Shown piece after piece: positions 27,186-34,527 of a stretch of DNA of 64,000 nt. Under the pieces are notes generated by a model, which made no database searches, was not told where the DNA came from, and saw only the letters and a list, made by a program, of their open reading frames with translations. The position numbers and the translations under genes are program-made. The DNA lies in NCBI GenBank assembly GCA_947502265.1, contig CANMZB010000013.1:1-64000 (forward strand), in the 5' to 3' direction. Source of the DNA: an uncultured Sulfitobacter sp. (lineage in GTDB: Bacteria; Pseudomonadota; Alphaproteobacteria; Rhodobacterales; Rhodobacteraceae). Position 1 is the first letter of the stretch. Each line of letters starts with the position of its first letter.

Positions 27186-27605
27186 TCAGGCTTCTGTCGT
27201 AATAGACGGAAGCGCAACGTCGGCCAGCGTGGAGGTGTCGAGATGCGCGAGGAACGCCGCTTCGGCGGCGCGCAAACGGGATTTGAGGCGGCACCGGCCG
27301 TCAAGCGAACAGGTATTCGTTGCGCTCTGGAAGCATTCCACCAATGGCTGGTCTTCTTCGAGCAGGCGCACCACATCGCCCAGACGAATATTTTGCGGTG
27401 TCCGTGCCAATATTGCACCGCCACCGCTTCCGCGGCGCGTTTCCACGATCCCGCCACGCGACAGGCGTTGCATGATTTTGCTAAGATGATTGCGCGACAG
27501 GCCAAGTTCTCCGGCCAGATCAGCCGTAGAATAGGCGCGGTCCGGGGCGCTTGCCATGCGCATCAGCATGCGCAATCCATAATCGGTAAAAGAGGTCAGG
27601 CGCAC
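27186..27605 (-). CDS. nsrR: NO-sensing Rrf2 repressor NsrR
   Basis: A 139-residue regulator starting at GTG 27605 (RLTSFTDYGLRMLMRMAS is the exact NsrR N-terminus), with GGAAG 7 bases upstream. The winged helix covers about 25-70. The Fe-S ligands are in ECFQSATNTCSLDGRC (C-x7-C-x5-C, about 90-105). NO destroys the cluster and releases the repressor. It leads the HTHP-DUF6522 operon and is divergent from a haemoglobin gene, with a palindrome in the shared promoter, consistent with autorepression and control of both arms. Confidence 0.88.
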   Translation of the reverse strand: MRLTSFTDYGLRMLMRMASAPDRAYSTADLAGELGLSRNHLSKIMQRLSRGGIVETRRGSGGGAILARTPQNIRLGDVVRLLEEDQPLVECFQSATNTCSLDGRCRLKSRLRAAEAAFLAHLDTSTLADVALPSITTEA

Positions 27606-27628
27606 AATAATCTTCCGTTCATTGAATG

Positions 27629-27643
27629 GGTATTTACAATACC
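27629..27643. promoter_or_regulatory. Probable NsrR operator
   Basis: GGTATTTACAATACC is a perfect inverted repeat (GGTATT/AATACC, 3-base spacer) 24 bases upstream of the nsrR GTG and 51 bases upstream of the haemoglobin ATG. Its place between two NO-response transcripts makes it the best operator candidate; binding is inferred. Confidence 0.6.
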
Positions 27644-27693
27644 AATTAACAGGTCTACGCAGTGTTGCAACATAATTATTGCAGGACGCCACA

Positions 27694-28152
27694 ATGGCCG
27701 AAACGCAGACAAACCACCCGCGCATCATTTCCGCCCGCCCCGAGATGACACGGGCGCTCATGGATCGCACCGGTCTTGACCCGGCGATTCTGACCGGCCT
27801 TGTGCATCGCTTTTATGACCAAATCCGTGCCGATGCTGTTTTGGGACCGATCTTTGACAGCCACATCGACGACTGGCCACAGCATCTGGACCGGATGGTG
27901 TCGTTCTGGTCTTCGGTGGCGTTGATGACCGGATCGTATCACGGCGCGCCGGTGCCCGCGCATGCGCAACTACCGGTGACATGGGTGCATTTCGAACGGT
28001 GGCTGGCGCTGTTTCGCGCCACCGCCCGCGAGGTTTGCTCGCCTGCGGGGGCTGATCATGTCATCGGGCGCGCCGAACGGATTGCGCGTTCGCTGTACAT
28101 GACAATCGAGGACACGGCCCGCAAGGTCGGCGCCGCAAGGATGCCGCAATGA
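27694..28152 (+). CDS. Group III truncated haemoglobin
   Basis: A 152-residue globin from the ATG at 27694. Typical group III features are FYDQIRADAVLGPIFD in the B-C region, DRMVSFWSSVALMTGSYHG, and the proximal-side H-x-x-F-x-x-W-L stretch in HFERWLALFRATAREV. Group III globins have very high ligand affinity and are linked to NO and low-oxygen metabolism. It is the first gene of the NnrS/NnrU arm, divergent from nsrR. Confidence 0.88.
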   Translation: MAETQTNHPRIISARPEMTRALMDRTGLDPAILTGLVHRFYDQIRADAVLGPIFDSHIDDWPQHLDRMVSFWSSVALMTGSYHGAPVPAHAQLPVTWVHFERWLALFRATAREVCSPAGADHVIGRAERIARSLYMTIEDTARKVGAARMPQ

Positions 28153-28201
28153 CTGATACAGCCCGCCTTCAGTATTTCACCGTGATAACAGGGGGATGAC
28201 A

Positions 28202-28897
28202 ATGTCCGATCCAGATGAAACCGGGCGCTATGCCTCGCCTCCCTGCCTCGCAGGAGAGATCGCGCCGGACTATTTCGATCCGCTGGCGGTAGACCCCCAA
28301 CAGGCGCATGACGTGGCACGTTGGCGGCACGCAGAACGCACACGCCTGCGCTCCGAGCGGCAGGCGTTAAGGGTGGATGAGCGGGCAGCGGTCGGGACCG
28401 CGCTTGGCGCGCATCTGCGTGCGCTGTTGTCAGCGCGCTTCGATGACGCGCGGGGCAAAGTGTTTGCGGCCTACTGGCCGATCAAGGGCGAGCCGGACCT
28501 TCGGCCCCTGATGTCCGAGCTGCACGGCGCGGGCGTCACGGTCTGCCTGCCGCTGGTCGAACAGAAGGCAGCGCCGCTTGTCTTTCGCCGCTGGACGCCG
28601 CAAACGCGGATGGTGCGGGGCGACTGGAACATTCCCGTCCCGCCCCCCGAGGCGGAAGTCCTCACGCCCGACTTTACGCTGGCGCCGCTGGTCGGGTGGG
28701 ATGCTCTTGGCTACCGGCTTGGATATGGCGGCGGGTATTTTGACCGGACGCTGGCTAGGCTTGAGCCAAAGCCCGTAGCCATCGGGGTCGGGTTCCAATC
28801 CGCGCGGCTTGCGACGATATTTCCACAACCCCACGATATCCCGCTTGATGTCATTGTGACCGAAGCGGGCGTCCAGTTTCACTTGGAGGCGACATGA
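28202..28897 (+). CDS. 5-formyltetrahydrofolate cyclo-ligase family protein
   Basis: A 231-residue protein with a cyclo-ligase fold: KVFAAYWPIKGEPDL, the ATP-loop-like VGWDALGYRLGYGGGYFDRTL near 160-180, and the C-terminal DIPLDVIVTE. It has an N-terminal extension of about 45 residues (GRYASPPCLAGEI) not found in housekeeping YgfA. ATG at 28202 has GGGGG 6 bases upstream; the frame is also open from 28196. It overlaps nnrS by 4 bases. Its presence in the NO cluster suggests a specialised paralogue acting on a one-carbon or nitrosated substrate rather than general folate salvage. Confidence 0.85.
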   Translation: MSDPDETGRYASPPCLAGEIAPDYFDPLAVDPQQAHDVARWRHAERTRLRSERQALRVDERAAVGTALGAHLRALLSARFDDARGKVFAAYWPIKGEPDLRPLMSELHGAGVTVCLPLVEQKAAPLVFRRWTPQTRMVRGDWNIPVPPPEAEVLTPDFTLAPLVGWDALGYRLGYGGGYFDRTLARLEPKPVAIGVGFQSARLATIFPQPHDIPLDVIVTEAGVQFHLEAT

Positions 28898-30105
28898 CAA
28901 CGACGGCAGAACAGATGCGCGCGTGGCGCGGTCCCGCAATCTTGACCTACGGGTTCCGCCCGTTCTTTTTCGGCGCTGCGGTATGGGCGGCGTTTGCAAT
29001 GGCGCTCTGGGTGCCGATGCTGTCGGGTGCGTTAACGTTACCAACAGCATTTGACCCCGTGTCATGGCATGCCCACGAGTTCCTTTTTGGCTACCTTACT
29101 GCTGTTGTCGCGGGCTTTTTGCTGACCGCGGTGCCGAACTGGACCGGACGTTTGCCGATTGTCGGCTGGTCGCTTGGCGCGCTCTTTGCGTTGTGGGTGG
29201 CGGGACGCATCGTTGTGGCGGTTTCGGTGGTCCTGCCGCCGTTTGCGGTGGCGCTGGTGGACCTCGCCTTTCCTGTGGCCGTGGGACTGGTAATTGCGCG
29301 CGAAATCATTGCGGGCAAAAACTGGCGTAACCTTATCGTGCTGGGCATGCTGGCTGTGTTCACGATCGGCAATGTGGTGTTTCACTTCGAGGCCGCAAGC
29401 GGGGCTTATCCTGCGCAGGGCTACGGGCTGCGCCTTGGCCTTGGCGCGGGGGTGATGATGATCGGGGTGATCGGCGGGCGCGTTGTGCCGTCCTTTACGC
29501 GCAACTGGCTGGTCAAACGCGGCAGCGGGCGTCTACCGACCCCGCCAATGCAGCGGTTCGACAAATCGGCGCTGGGAGTGCTGTTGGCAGCCTTGTTGCT
29601 GTGGGTCTTGATGCCCGCCCATCCGGTGAGCGGCGCGGCACTTTTGCTGGCGGCCCTTTTGCACGGTATCCGGTTGGCACGCTGGGCAGGATACCGGACC
29701 GGATCCGAACCGTTGGTAACCGTCCTGCACATCGCCTATGCGTTTGTCCCGCTGGGCGCGCTGGTAACCGGAGCCGAAATCCTCTGGCCCGGCAGTTTTG
29801 GCGTGGCGGGGGCGCAACACCTGTGGATGGCCGGAGCTGTCGGGCTGATGACATTGGCCGTCATGACCCGCGCCACGCTTGGTCATACCGGACAGCCCCT
29901 TACGGCAGGGCCTGCGACGGTTGGCATCTATGTGGCCTTCGGGGTCGCGGTTCTTGCACGGGTTTGTGCAGGGCTGTGGCCGTCCGAGGCGGCGTGGCTG
30001 CATATGGTTGCAGGTCTTGGCTGGATCGTGGCCTTTGGCGGGTTTTCTGTGGTGTATGGCTCTTTGTTGCTGCGATTGCCGGCGGGCAAGCGGCGGGCAG
30101 GATAG
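28894..30105 (+). CDS. nnrS: NnrS family membrane protein
   Basis: A 403-residue protein with about 12 helices. The start ILTYGFRPFFFGAAVWAAFA and the HAHEFLFGYLTAVVAGFLLTAV, SFTRNW and RATLGHTG motifs are NnrS signatures, including conserved His residues thought to bind heme and copper. NnrS relieves NO stress under anaerobic conditions in denitrifiers and pathogens. It is coupled upstream to the cyclo-ligase-like gene and followed by nnrU after 9 bases. Confidence 0.9.
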   Translation: MTTTAEQMRAWRGPAILTYGFRPFFFGAAVWAAFAMALWVPMLSGALTLPTAFDPVSWHAHEFLFGYLTAVVAGFLLTAVPNWTGRLPIVGWSLGALFALWVAGRIVVAVSVVLPPFAVALVDLAFPVAVGLVIAREIIAGKNWRNLIVLGMLAVFTIGNVVFHFEAASGAYPAQGYGLRLGLGAGVMMIGVIGGRVVPSFTRNWLVKRGSGRLPTPPMQRFDKSALGVLLAALLLWVLMPAHPVSGAALLLAALLHGIRLARWAGYRTGSEPLVTVLHIAYAFVPLGALVTGAEILWPGSFGVAGAQHLWMAGAVGLMTLAVMTRATLGHTGQPLTAGPATVGIYVAFGVAVLARVCAGLWPSEAAWLHMVAGLGWIVAFGGFSVVYGSLLLRLPAGKRRAG

Positions 30106-30114
30106 GGGAGCGCT

Positions 30115-30783
30115 GTGGGCTGGTTTGAGTTCGCGTTTGCCTGGGTCGTTTTCTTTCTGACCCATTCGGTGCCGCTGCGGCCCCCGCTGCGCCCGTGGGT
30201 GCAGGGGCGGCTGGGGCAGCGTGGCTTTACAATGGTTTATTCGGCGTTGTCGCTGGCTGTGCTTGTCTGGCTGATCGGCGCTGCGGGGCGCGCGCCGGTT
30301 GTGTCGCTTTGGGAGTGGGCCGCGTGGCAGCGGTTTGTACCTTTGGCCGTTATGCTGCCAGTCTGCCTGATCCTTGCATATGGCATCGGACGGCCAAACC
30401 CGTTTTCCTTTGGCGGGGCGCATAACGGGCGCTTTGATCCGGCCCGGCCCGGCATCGTGCGGTTTACGCGCCATCCGTTGCTTGTGGCTATGGCGCTTTG
30501 GGCGGCGGCGCATGTCGTGGCCAACGGGGATGTCGCGCATGTGCTGCTGTTCGGGGTGTTCGCAGGGTTCGCCGCGCTGGGGGGGCGTCTTGTTGACCGG
30601 CGGCGCCAACGCGATCTGGGGGCAGAGTGGCAACGTCTACAGGCCGCCGTTGCGGCAGGGCCTGCGCGCATCAGACCGGCATCATGGCGCGGTGCCGTGG
30701 CGCGAATGGTGGCAGGTATCGCCCTTTATGCCGGATTGATCTGGCTGCACCCTGTGGTATTCGGCGTGAGCCCGCTTTGGTGA
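30115..30783 (+). CDS. nnrU: NnrU family membrane protein
   Basis: A 222-residue protein with about six helices, starting at GTG with GGGGAG just upstream. NGRFDPARPGIVRFTRHP near 110-125 is the NnrU hallmark. The fold resembles isoprenylcysteine methyltransferase-like membrane proteins. In Rhodobacter NnrU is needed for nitrite and NO metabolism though its chemistry is unknown. It ends the plus-strand arm and is convergent with narR. Confidence 0.88.
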   Translation: MGWFEFAFAWVVFFLTHSVPLRPPLRPWVQGRLGQRGFTMVYSALSLAVLVWLIGAAGRAPVVSLWEWAAWQRFVPLAVMLPVCLILAYGIGRPNPFSFGGAHNGRFDPARPGIVRFTRHPLLVAMALWAAAHVVANGDVAHVLLFGVFAGFAALGGRLVDRRRQRDLGAEWQRLQAAVAAGPARIRPASWRGAVARMVAGIALYAGLIWLHPVVFGVSPLW

Positions 30784-30833
30784 GCCCGCTATCCGCTTCG
30801 CCCTTGTTGCACGATTGTCCAAAGGTCCGGCAT

Positions 30834-31529
30834 TTACGCCGAATAATCGTCGATGAGCGGGTTCGGCTTGGCAAACCGGATCAGATCTTCGGGATTGCTA
30901 ATGGTGATGCGCGTTCCCGATACTTTGACGCTATAAGGCTCAAGCCCTCTGAAGGCACGGCTCAGGTTTTCGGGGGTCATACCCAAAAAGGACGCCAGCC
31001 GTCGTTTTTCCATGGTCAGGACAAATTCGGCGGCTCCGGTTCGTTTTTGTTGACGCAACAGGTAATTCGCCAAGCGCTCAAGCGATGTGCGCAGCTTCAG
31101 ATCCTTGGTGTTTTTCACAACAGAGCGGTAGCATTGTGCAAGTTCGGAAACGATCGCCTGTGCAAAGGCGGCGTCGGCAGCAAACACCTTTCTGACGTCT
31201 TGCGAGGGAATGAGGGCAATGCGGCTTTTCTCCAGCGTTCTGGCGGACATCAGATAGGGCAGATCCCGCACCGTCGCGGCCAGAATGAACGTCGATACCG
31301 GCCTGACAGTTGCCATGCTGGTTTCCCGGCCGTTCCACGATGAATACAAGTCCACAGAGCCTGACAGAACAACATGCAAGAAATCGGGTGGCTCCTCTTC
31401 ATGAGCCAGCACGATGCGGGGCGGGAAATTCTGGACATAGGCGCCGCGCATGATTGCTTCGAAATGTTTTAGGTCCATGTTCGCAAACAACGCGAGGTTG
31501 CGGATATCAGTGTGGTACGAGTTGGTCAT
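30834..31529 (-). CDS. narR: Crp/Fnr-family regulator, NarR-like
   Basis: A 231-residue protein with an N-terminal cyclic-nucleotide-type beta roll (about 15-125), a dimerisation helix and a C-terminal winged helix whose recognition helix is MTPENLSRAFRGLE (about 185-198). It has one cysteine only, so it lacks the N-terminal Fe-S ligands of FNR. Paracoccus NarR, also cluster-less and next to narK, activates nar genes in response to nitrate or nitrite. Gene order is the main reason for the name; DNR/NnrR-type NO sensors are the alternative. Two FNR-type boxes lie in the 255-base gap to narK. Confidence 0.78.
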   Translation of the reverse strand: MTNSYHTDIRNLALFANMDLKHFEAIMRGAYVQNFPPRIVLAHEEEPPDFLHVVLSGSVDLYSSWNGRETSMATVRPVSTFILAATVRDLPYLMSARTLEKSRIALIPSQDVRKVFAADAAFAQAIVSELAQCYRSVVKNTKDLKLRTSLERLANYLLRQQKRTGAAEFVLTMEKRRLASFLGMTPENLSRAFRGLEPYSVKVSGTRITISNPEDLIRFAKPNPLIDDYSA

Positions 31530-31574
31530 TTTCTGTCAACTGCTCTCATTGTCTGGGTGCATTTGAATTGTGGC

Positions 31575-31588
31575 TTGATAATTATCAA
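31575..31588. promoter_or_regulatory. FNR/NarR-type box near narR
   Basis: TTGATAATTATCAA is a perfect 14-base palindrome whose near edge is 45 bases upstream of the narR start. It could serve autoregulation of narR or FNR control of it. Confidence 0.65.
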
Positions 31589-31687
31589 TTGTCCAGTTGA
31601 TTTCTGCGGAATTGAACTTGATCCGTCGCTGCGATAAAATTGATAAATGTTTGTAAGATACTAATTTCATTGGATTATTAGTATACT

Positions 31688-31701
31688 TTGATCCAGATCA
31701 A
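31688..31701. promoter_or_regulatory. FNR/NarR-type box of the narK-narGHJI promoter
   Basis: TTGATCCAGATCAA is a perfect palindrome 83 bases before the narK ATG. If it sits at -41.5, transcription starts near 31736, leaving a leader of about 50 bases with TTAGGAGA before the ATG. Confidence 0.7.
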
Positions 31702-31784
31702 CAAGCAAAATCGCGATCTCCTGCACGTCTGTTTCCGAACCCGTATCGGGTCTGTCTCATTCACAGACGTTAGGAGAAACAAAC

Positions 31785-34514
31785 ATGGACAGTGCCGGAA
31801 CCGTCCGAAAGGACGATCAGAACCGCGCTCTGGGGCTTAGCACCGTTGCCTTTACGGCCTGCTTTGCAGTCTGGACGATATTTTCCATCATCGGTGTGGG
31901 GATCAAAGATGAGCTGGGCCTCAACGAAGCGCAGTTCGGCCTTTTGATTGCGACACCTATTCTGACAGGCTCTGTTACACGTCTGTTTCTGGGAGTCTGG
32001 ACCGAAAAATACGGCGGGCGTCTTGTCTTTACGGGGCAAATGCTTCTCACCGCCATGGCAACCTGGGCGCTGACCTTCGCCTCGACCTATGCGATGTATC
32101 TTGTCGCAGCTCTTGGCATCGGCCTTGCGGGCGGTTCCTTTATCATCGGCGTCGCTTATGTTTCGCGTTTTTATGACGCGGGCCGTCAGGGTACGGCTCT
32201 TGGCATTTTCGGTGCCGGTAATGTCGGCGCGGCGGTGACCAAATTCGCGGCTCCCTTCGTGATGGTCGCTTATGGCTGGGAAGGTGTGGCGCATGTCTGG
32301 GCAATCGGGCTTGCGATTATGGCAGTCGTATTCTTCGTGTTTGCCAAGGATGACCCTGAACTGGTTGCGCGCCGCAAATCCGGCGTCAAAGCACCAAGTC
32401 TGGCCCAGCAATTCGCGCCTCTCAAAAACCTTCAGGTCTGGCGCTTTTCGCTCTATTATTTCTTTGTCTTCGGGGCTTTCGTCGCCCTTGCACTCTGGAC
32501 GCCTCACTATCTGATCGACGTTTACGGTCTTGATGTGCGTACGGCTGGTATGGCCGCCGCGGCGTTCTCGCTTTCGGCTTCGTTGTTTCGCGCATATGGC
32601 GGGGTGCTGTCTGACAAGTTCGGGGCACGTTCGGTCATGTACTGGACCTTCGGTTTCAGCCTCGTTCTGTTGTTCATGCTGTCCTATCCGCCAACCGAAT
32701 ATGTGATCAACAGCAAGAACGGACCGATCACTTTTTCCACCGAAATGGACGTTTTGCCCTTTGTTATCACGTTGTTTGTTCTGGGTTTCTTTATGAGCCT
32801 CGGCAAGGCGGCGGTGTTCAAGCATATTCCGGTTTATTATCCACAGCACGTCGGCGCGGTTGGTGGCCTTGTTGGTATGATTGGCGGTCTTGGCGGTTTC
32901 ATTCTGCCGATCACCTTCGGTTTCCTGTTGGAACTGACCGGCATCTACACAAGCTGTTTTGCTCTGCTGTTCCTTGTGGTGGCGATTTCTCTGGGCTGGA
33001 TGCACCTTTCGATACGTTCGATGGAGCAGGCGGCATATGGGTCGGAACTGGACGCGCTTCCCGAACTTCCCGAAATGCAGGAAATTCACTCGCCTGAACG
33101 CACGGCCATGCCGCGCACCCTGAGCGAGTGGGAGCCCGAGGACGAGGCATTCTGGGTCGAAAAAGGACGCGCGGTTGCCCGCCGCAACCTGTGGATCTCG
33201 ATCCCTGCGCTGCTGCTGGCTTTCTCGGTCTGGATGGTCTGGTCCATGGTTGTGGCGCGGTTGCCCGCAATCGGTTTCGGCTTCACCTCGTCACAACTGT
33301 TCTGGCTGGCCGCTTTGCCGGGTCTGTCGGGTGCCACATTGCGCATCTTCTACAGTTTCATGGTGCCGATCTTTGGCGGCAGGCTCTGGACAACGCTCTC
33401 CACGGCTTCGCTTTTGCTGCCGGCCATCGGCATCGGTTATGCGGTACAAAACCCTGAAACGCCCTACCTCATCTTCCTGACTTTGGCGTTGCTGTGTGGT
33501 CTCGGGGGCGGTAACTTTGCCTCTTCCATGGCCAACATCGCCTATTTCTATCCCAAAGCAGAAAAGGGCAATGCGCTGGCGCTGAACGCCGGATTGGGGA
33601 ACCTCGGTGTCTCTGTCATGCAGTTCCTCGTGCCAATCGTCATCACGGCGGGTGTCTTCGGGGCCATGGGCGGTGCGCCGGTCACTCTGGACGACGGCAG
33701 CCAGCTCTGGATGCAGAACGCCGGCTTTATCTGGGTGCCCTTCATCCTCGTGGCGACTGTCGCGGCATGGCTTGGCATGAACGATATCGCCGACGCCAAA
33801 GCCAGCTTCCGCGATCAGGCGGTCATCTTCAGCCGGTTCCACAACTGGGTGATGTGCGTGCTCTATACCGGCACCTTCGGTAGCTTCATCGGGTATTCGG
33901 CGGGCTTCCCGTTGCTGACGCGGCTGATGTTCCCCGAAGTGAACGCGTTGCAATATGTATTCCTCGGCCCGCTTGTTGGCGCGCTCAGCCGTGCAGGCAC
34001 GGGTTGGATCAGTGACCGTTTCGGCGGTGCGCGCGTTACCTTCTGGACCTTCCTCGGCATGATCATCGCGGTCTTCGGGGTAATCAGCTTCCTGCCGTCA
34101 AACGGGGCCGGTGGCAGCTTCCTGGGCTTCTTCGTCTGCTTCATGGCGCTGTTCCTTCTGACCGGTATCGGCAACGCCTCAACCTTCCAGATGATCCCGG
34201 CGATCATGGGCCGCGAGATTCCGCGCCTGATGCCGGAACTGGATGCTGTTGCCAGCCGCAAGCAGGGCGAACGTGAAAGCGCTGCGATCATCGCCTTCAC
34301 CTCGGCCATTGCCGCTTACGGTGCCTTTTTCATCCCGAAGGCTTACGGCACCTCGATCGCGATGACCGGCTCCCCGGTCGGCGCGCTCTGGGGCTTCCTT
34401 GGCTTCTACGCGATCTGCGTCGCGCTGACCTGGGTCTACTACACCCGTCCGGGTGGGCTTCTCCATGACATTGAACGTGGTCGCGGCGCTGCCGTTGCCC
34501 AACCCGCTGAATAA
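31785..34514 (+). CDS. narK: Fused nitrate/nitrite transporter NarK1-NarK2
   Basis: A 909-residue protein made of two complete 12-helix major facilitator units (about 15-420 and 465-890) joined by a charged linker. Each carries a nitrate-signature glycine segment: GAGNVGAAVTKF in the first and GLGNLGVSVMQF in the second. In Paracoccus the equivalent fusion combines NarK1 (proton-linked nitrate uptake to start respiration) with NarK2 (nitrate/nitrite exchange for steady state). It precedes narG by 13 bases, so transporter and enzyme are co-expressed. Confidence 0.92.
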   Translation: MDSAGTVRKDDQNRALGLSTVAFTACFAVWTIFSIIGVGIKDELGLNEAQFGLLIATPILTGSVTRLFLGVWTEKYGGRLVFTGQMLLTAMATWALTFASTYAMYLVAALGIGLAGGSFIIGVAYVSRFYDAGRQGTALGIFGAGNVGAAVTKFAAPFVMVAYGWEGVAHVWAIGLAIMAVVFFVFAKDDPELVARRKSGVKAPSLAQQFAPLKNLQVWRFSLYYFFVFGAFVALALWTPHYLIDVYGLDVRTAGMAAAAFSLSASLFRAYGGVLSDKFGARSVMYWTFGFSLVLLFMLSYPPTEYVINSKNGPITFSTEMDVLPFVITLFVLGFFMSLGKAAVFKHIPVYYPQHVGAVGGLVGMIGGLGGFILPITFGFLLELTGIYTSCFALLFLVVAISLGWMHLSIRSMEQAAYGSELDALPELPEMQEIHSPERTAMPRTLSEWEPEDEAFWVEKGRAVARRNLWISIPALLLAFSVWMVWSMVVARLPAIGFGFTSSQLFWLAALPGLSGATLRIFYSFMVPIFGGRLWTTLSTASLLLPAIGIGYAVQNPETPYLIFLTLALLCGLGGGNFASSMANIAYFYPKAEKGNALALNAGLGNLGVSVMQFLVPIVITAGVFGAMGGAPVTLDDGSQLWMQNAGFIWVPFILVATVAAWLGMNDIADAKASFRDQAVIFSRFHNWVMCVLYTGTFGSFIGYSAGFPLLTRLMFPEVNALQYVFLGPLVGALSRAGTGWISDRFGGARVTFWTFLGMIIAVFGVISFLPSNGAGGSFLGFFVCFMALFLLTGIGNASTFQMIPAIMGREIPRLMPELDAVASRKQGERESAAIIAFTSAIAAYGAFFIPKAYGTSIAMTGSPVGALWGFLGFYAICVALTWVYYTRPGGLLHDIERGRGAAVAQPAE

Positions 34515-34527
34515 GAAAGGAAACGAT

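Noticed and set aside
30834-31529. Calling this regulator FNR itself
   Set aside because: It has a single cysteine and lacks the N-terminal Fe-S ligand set.
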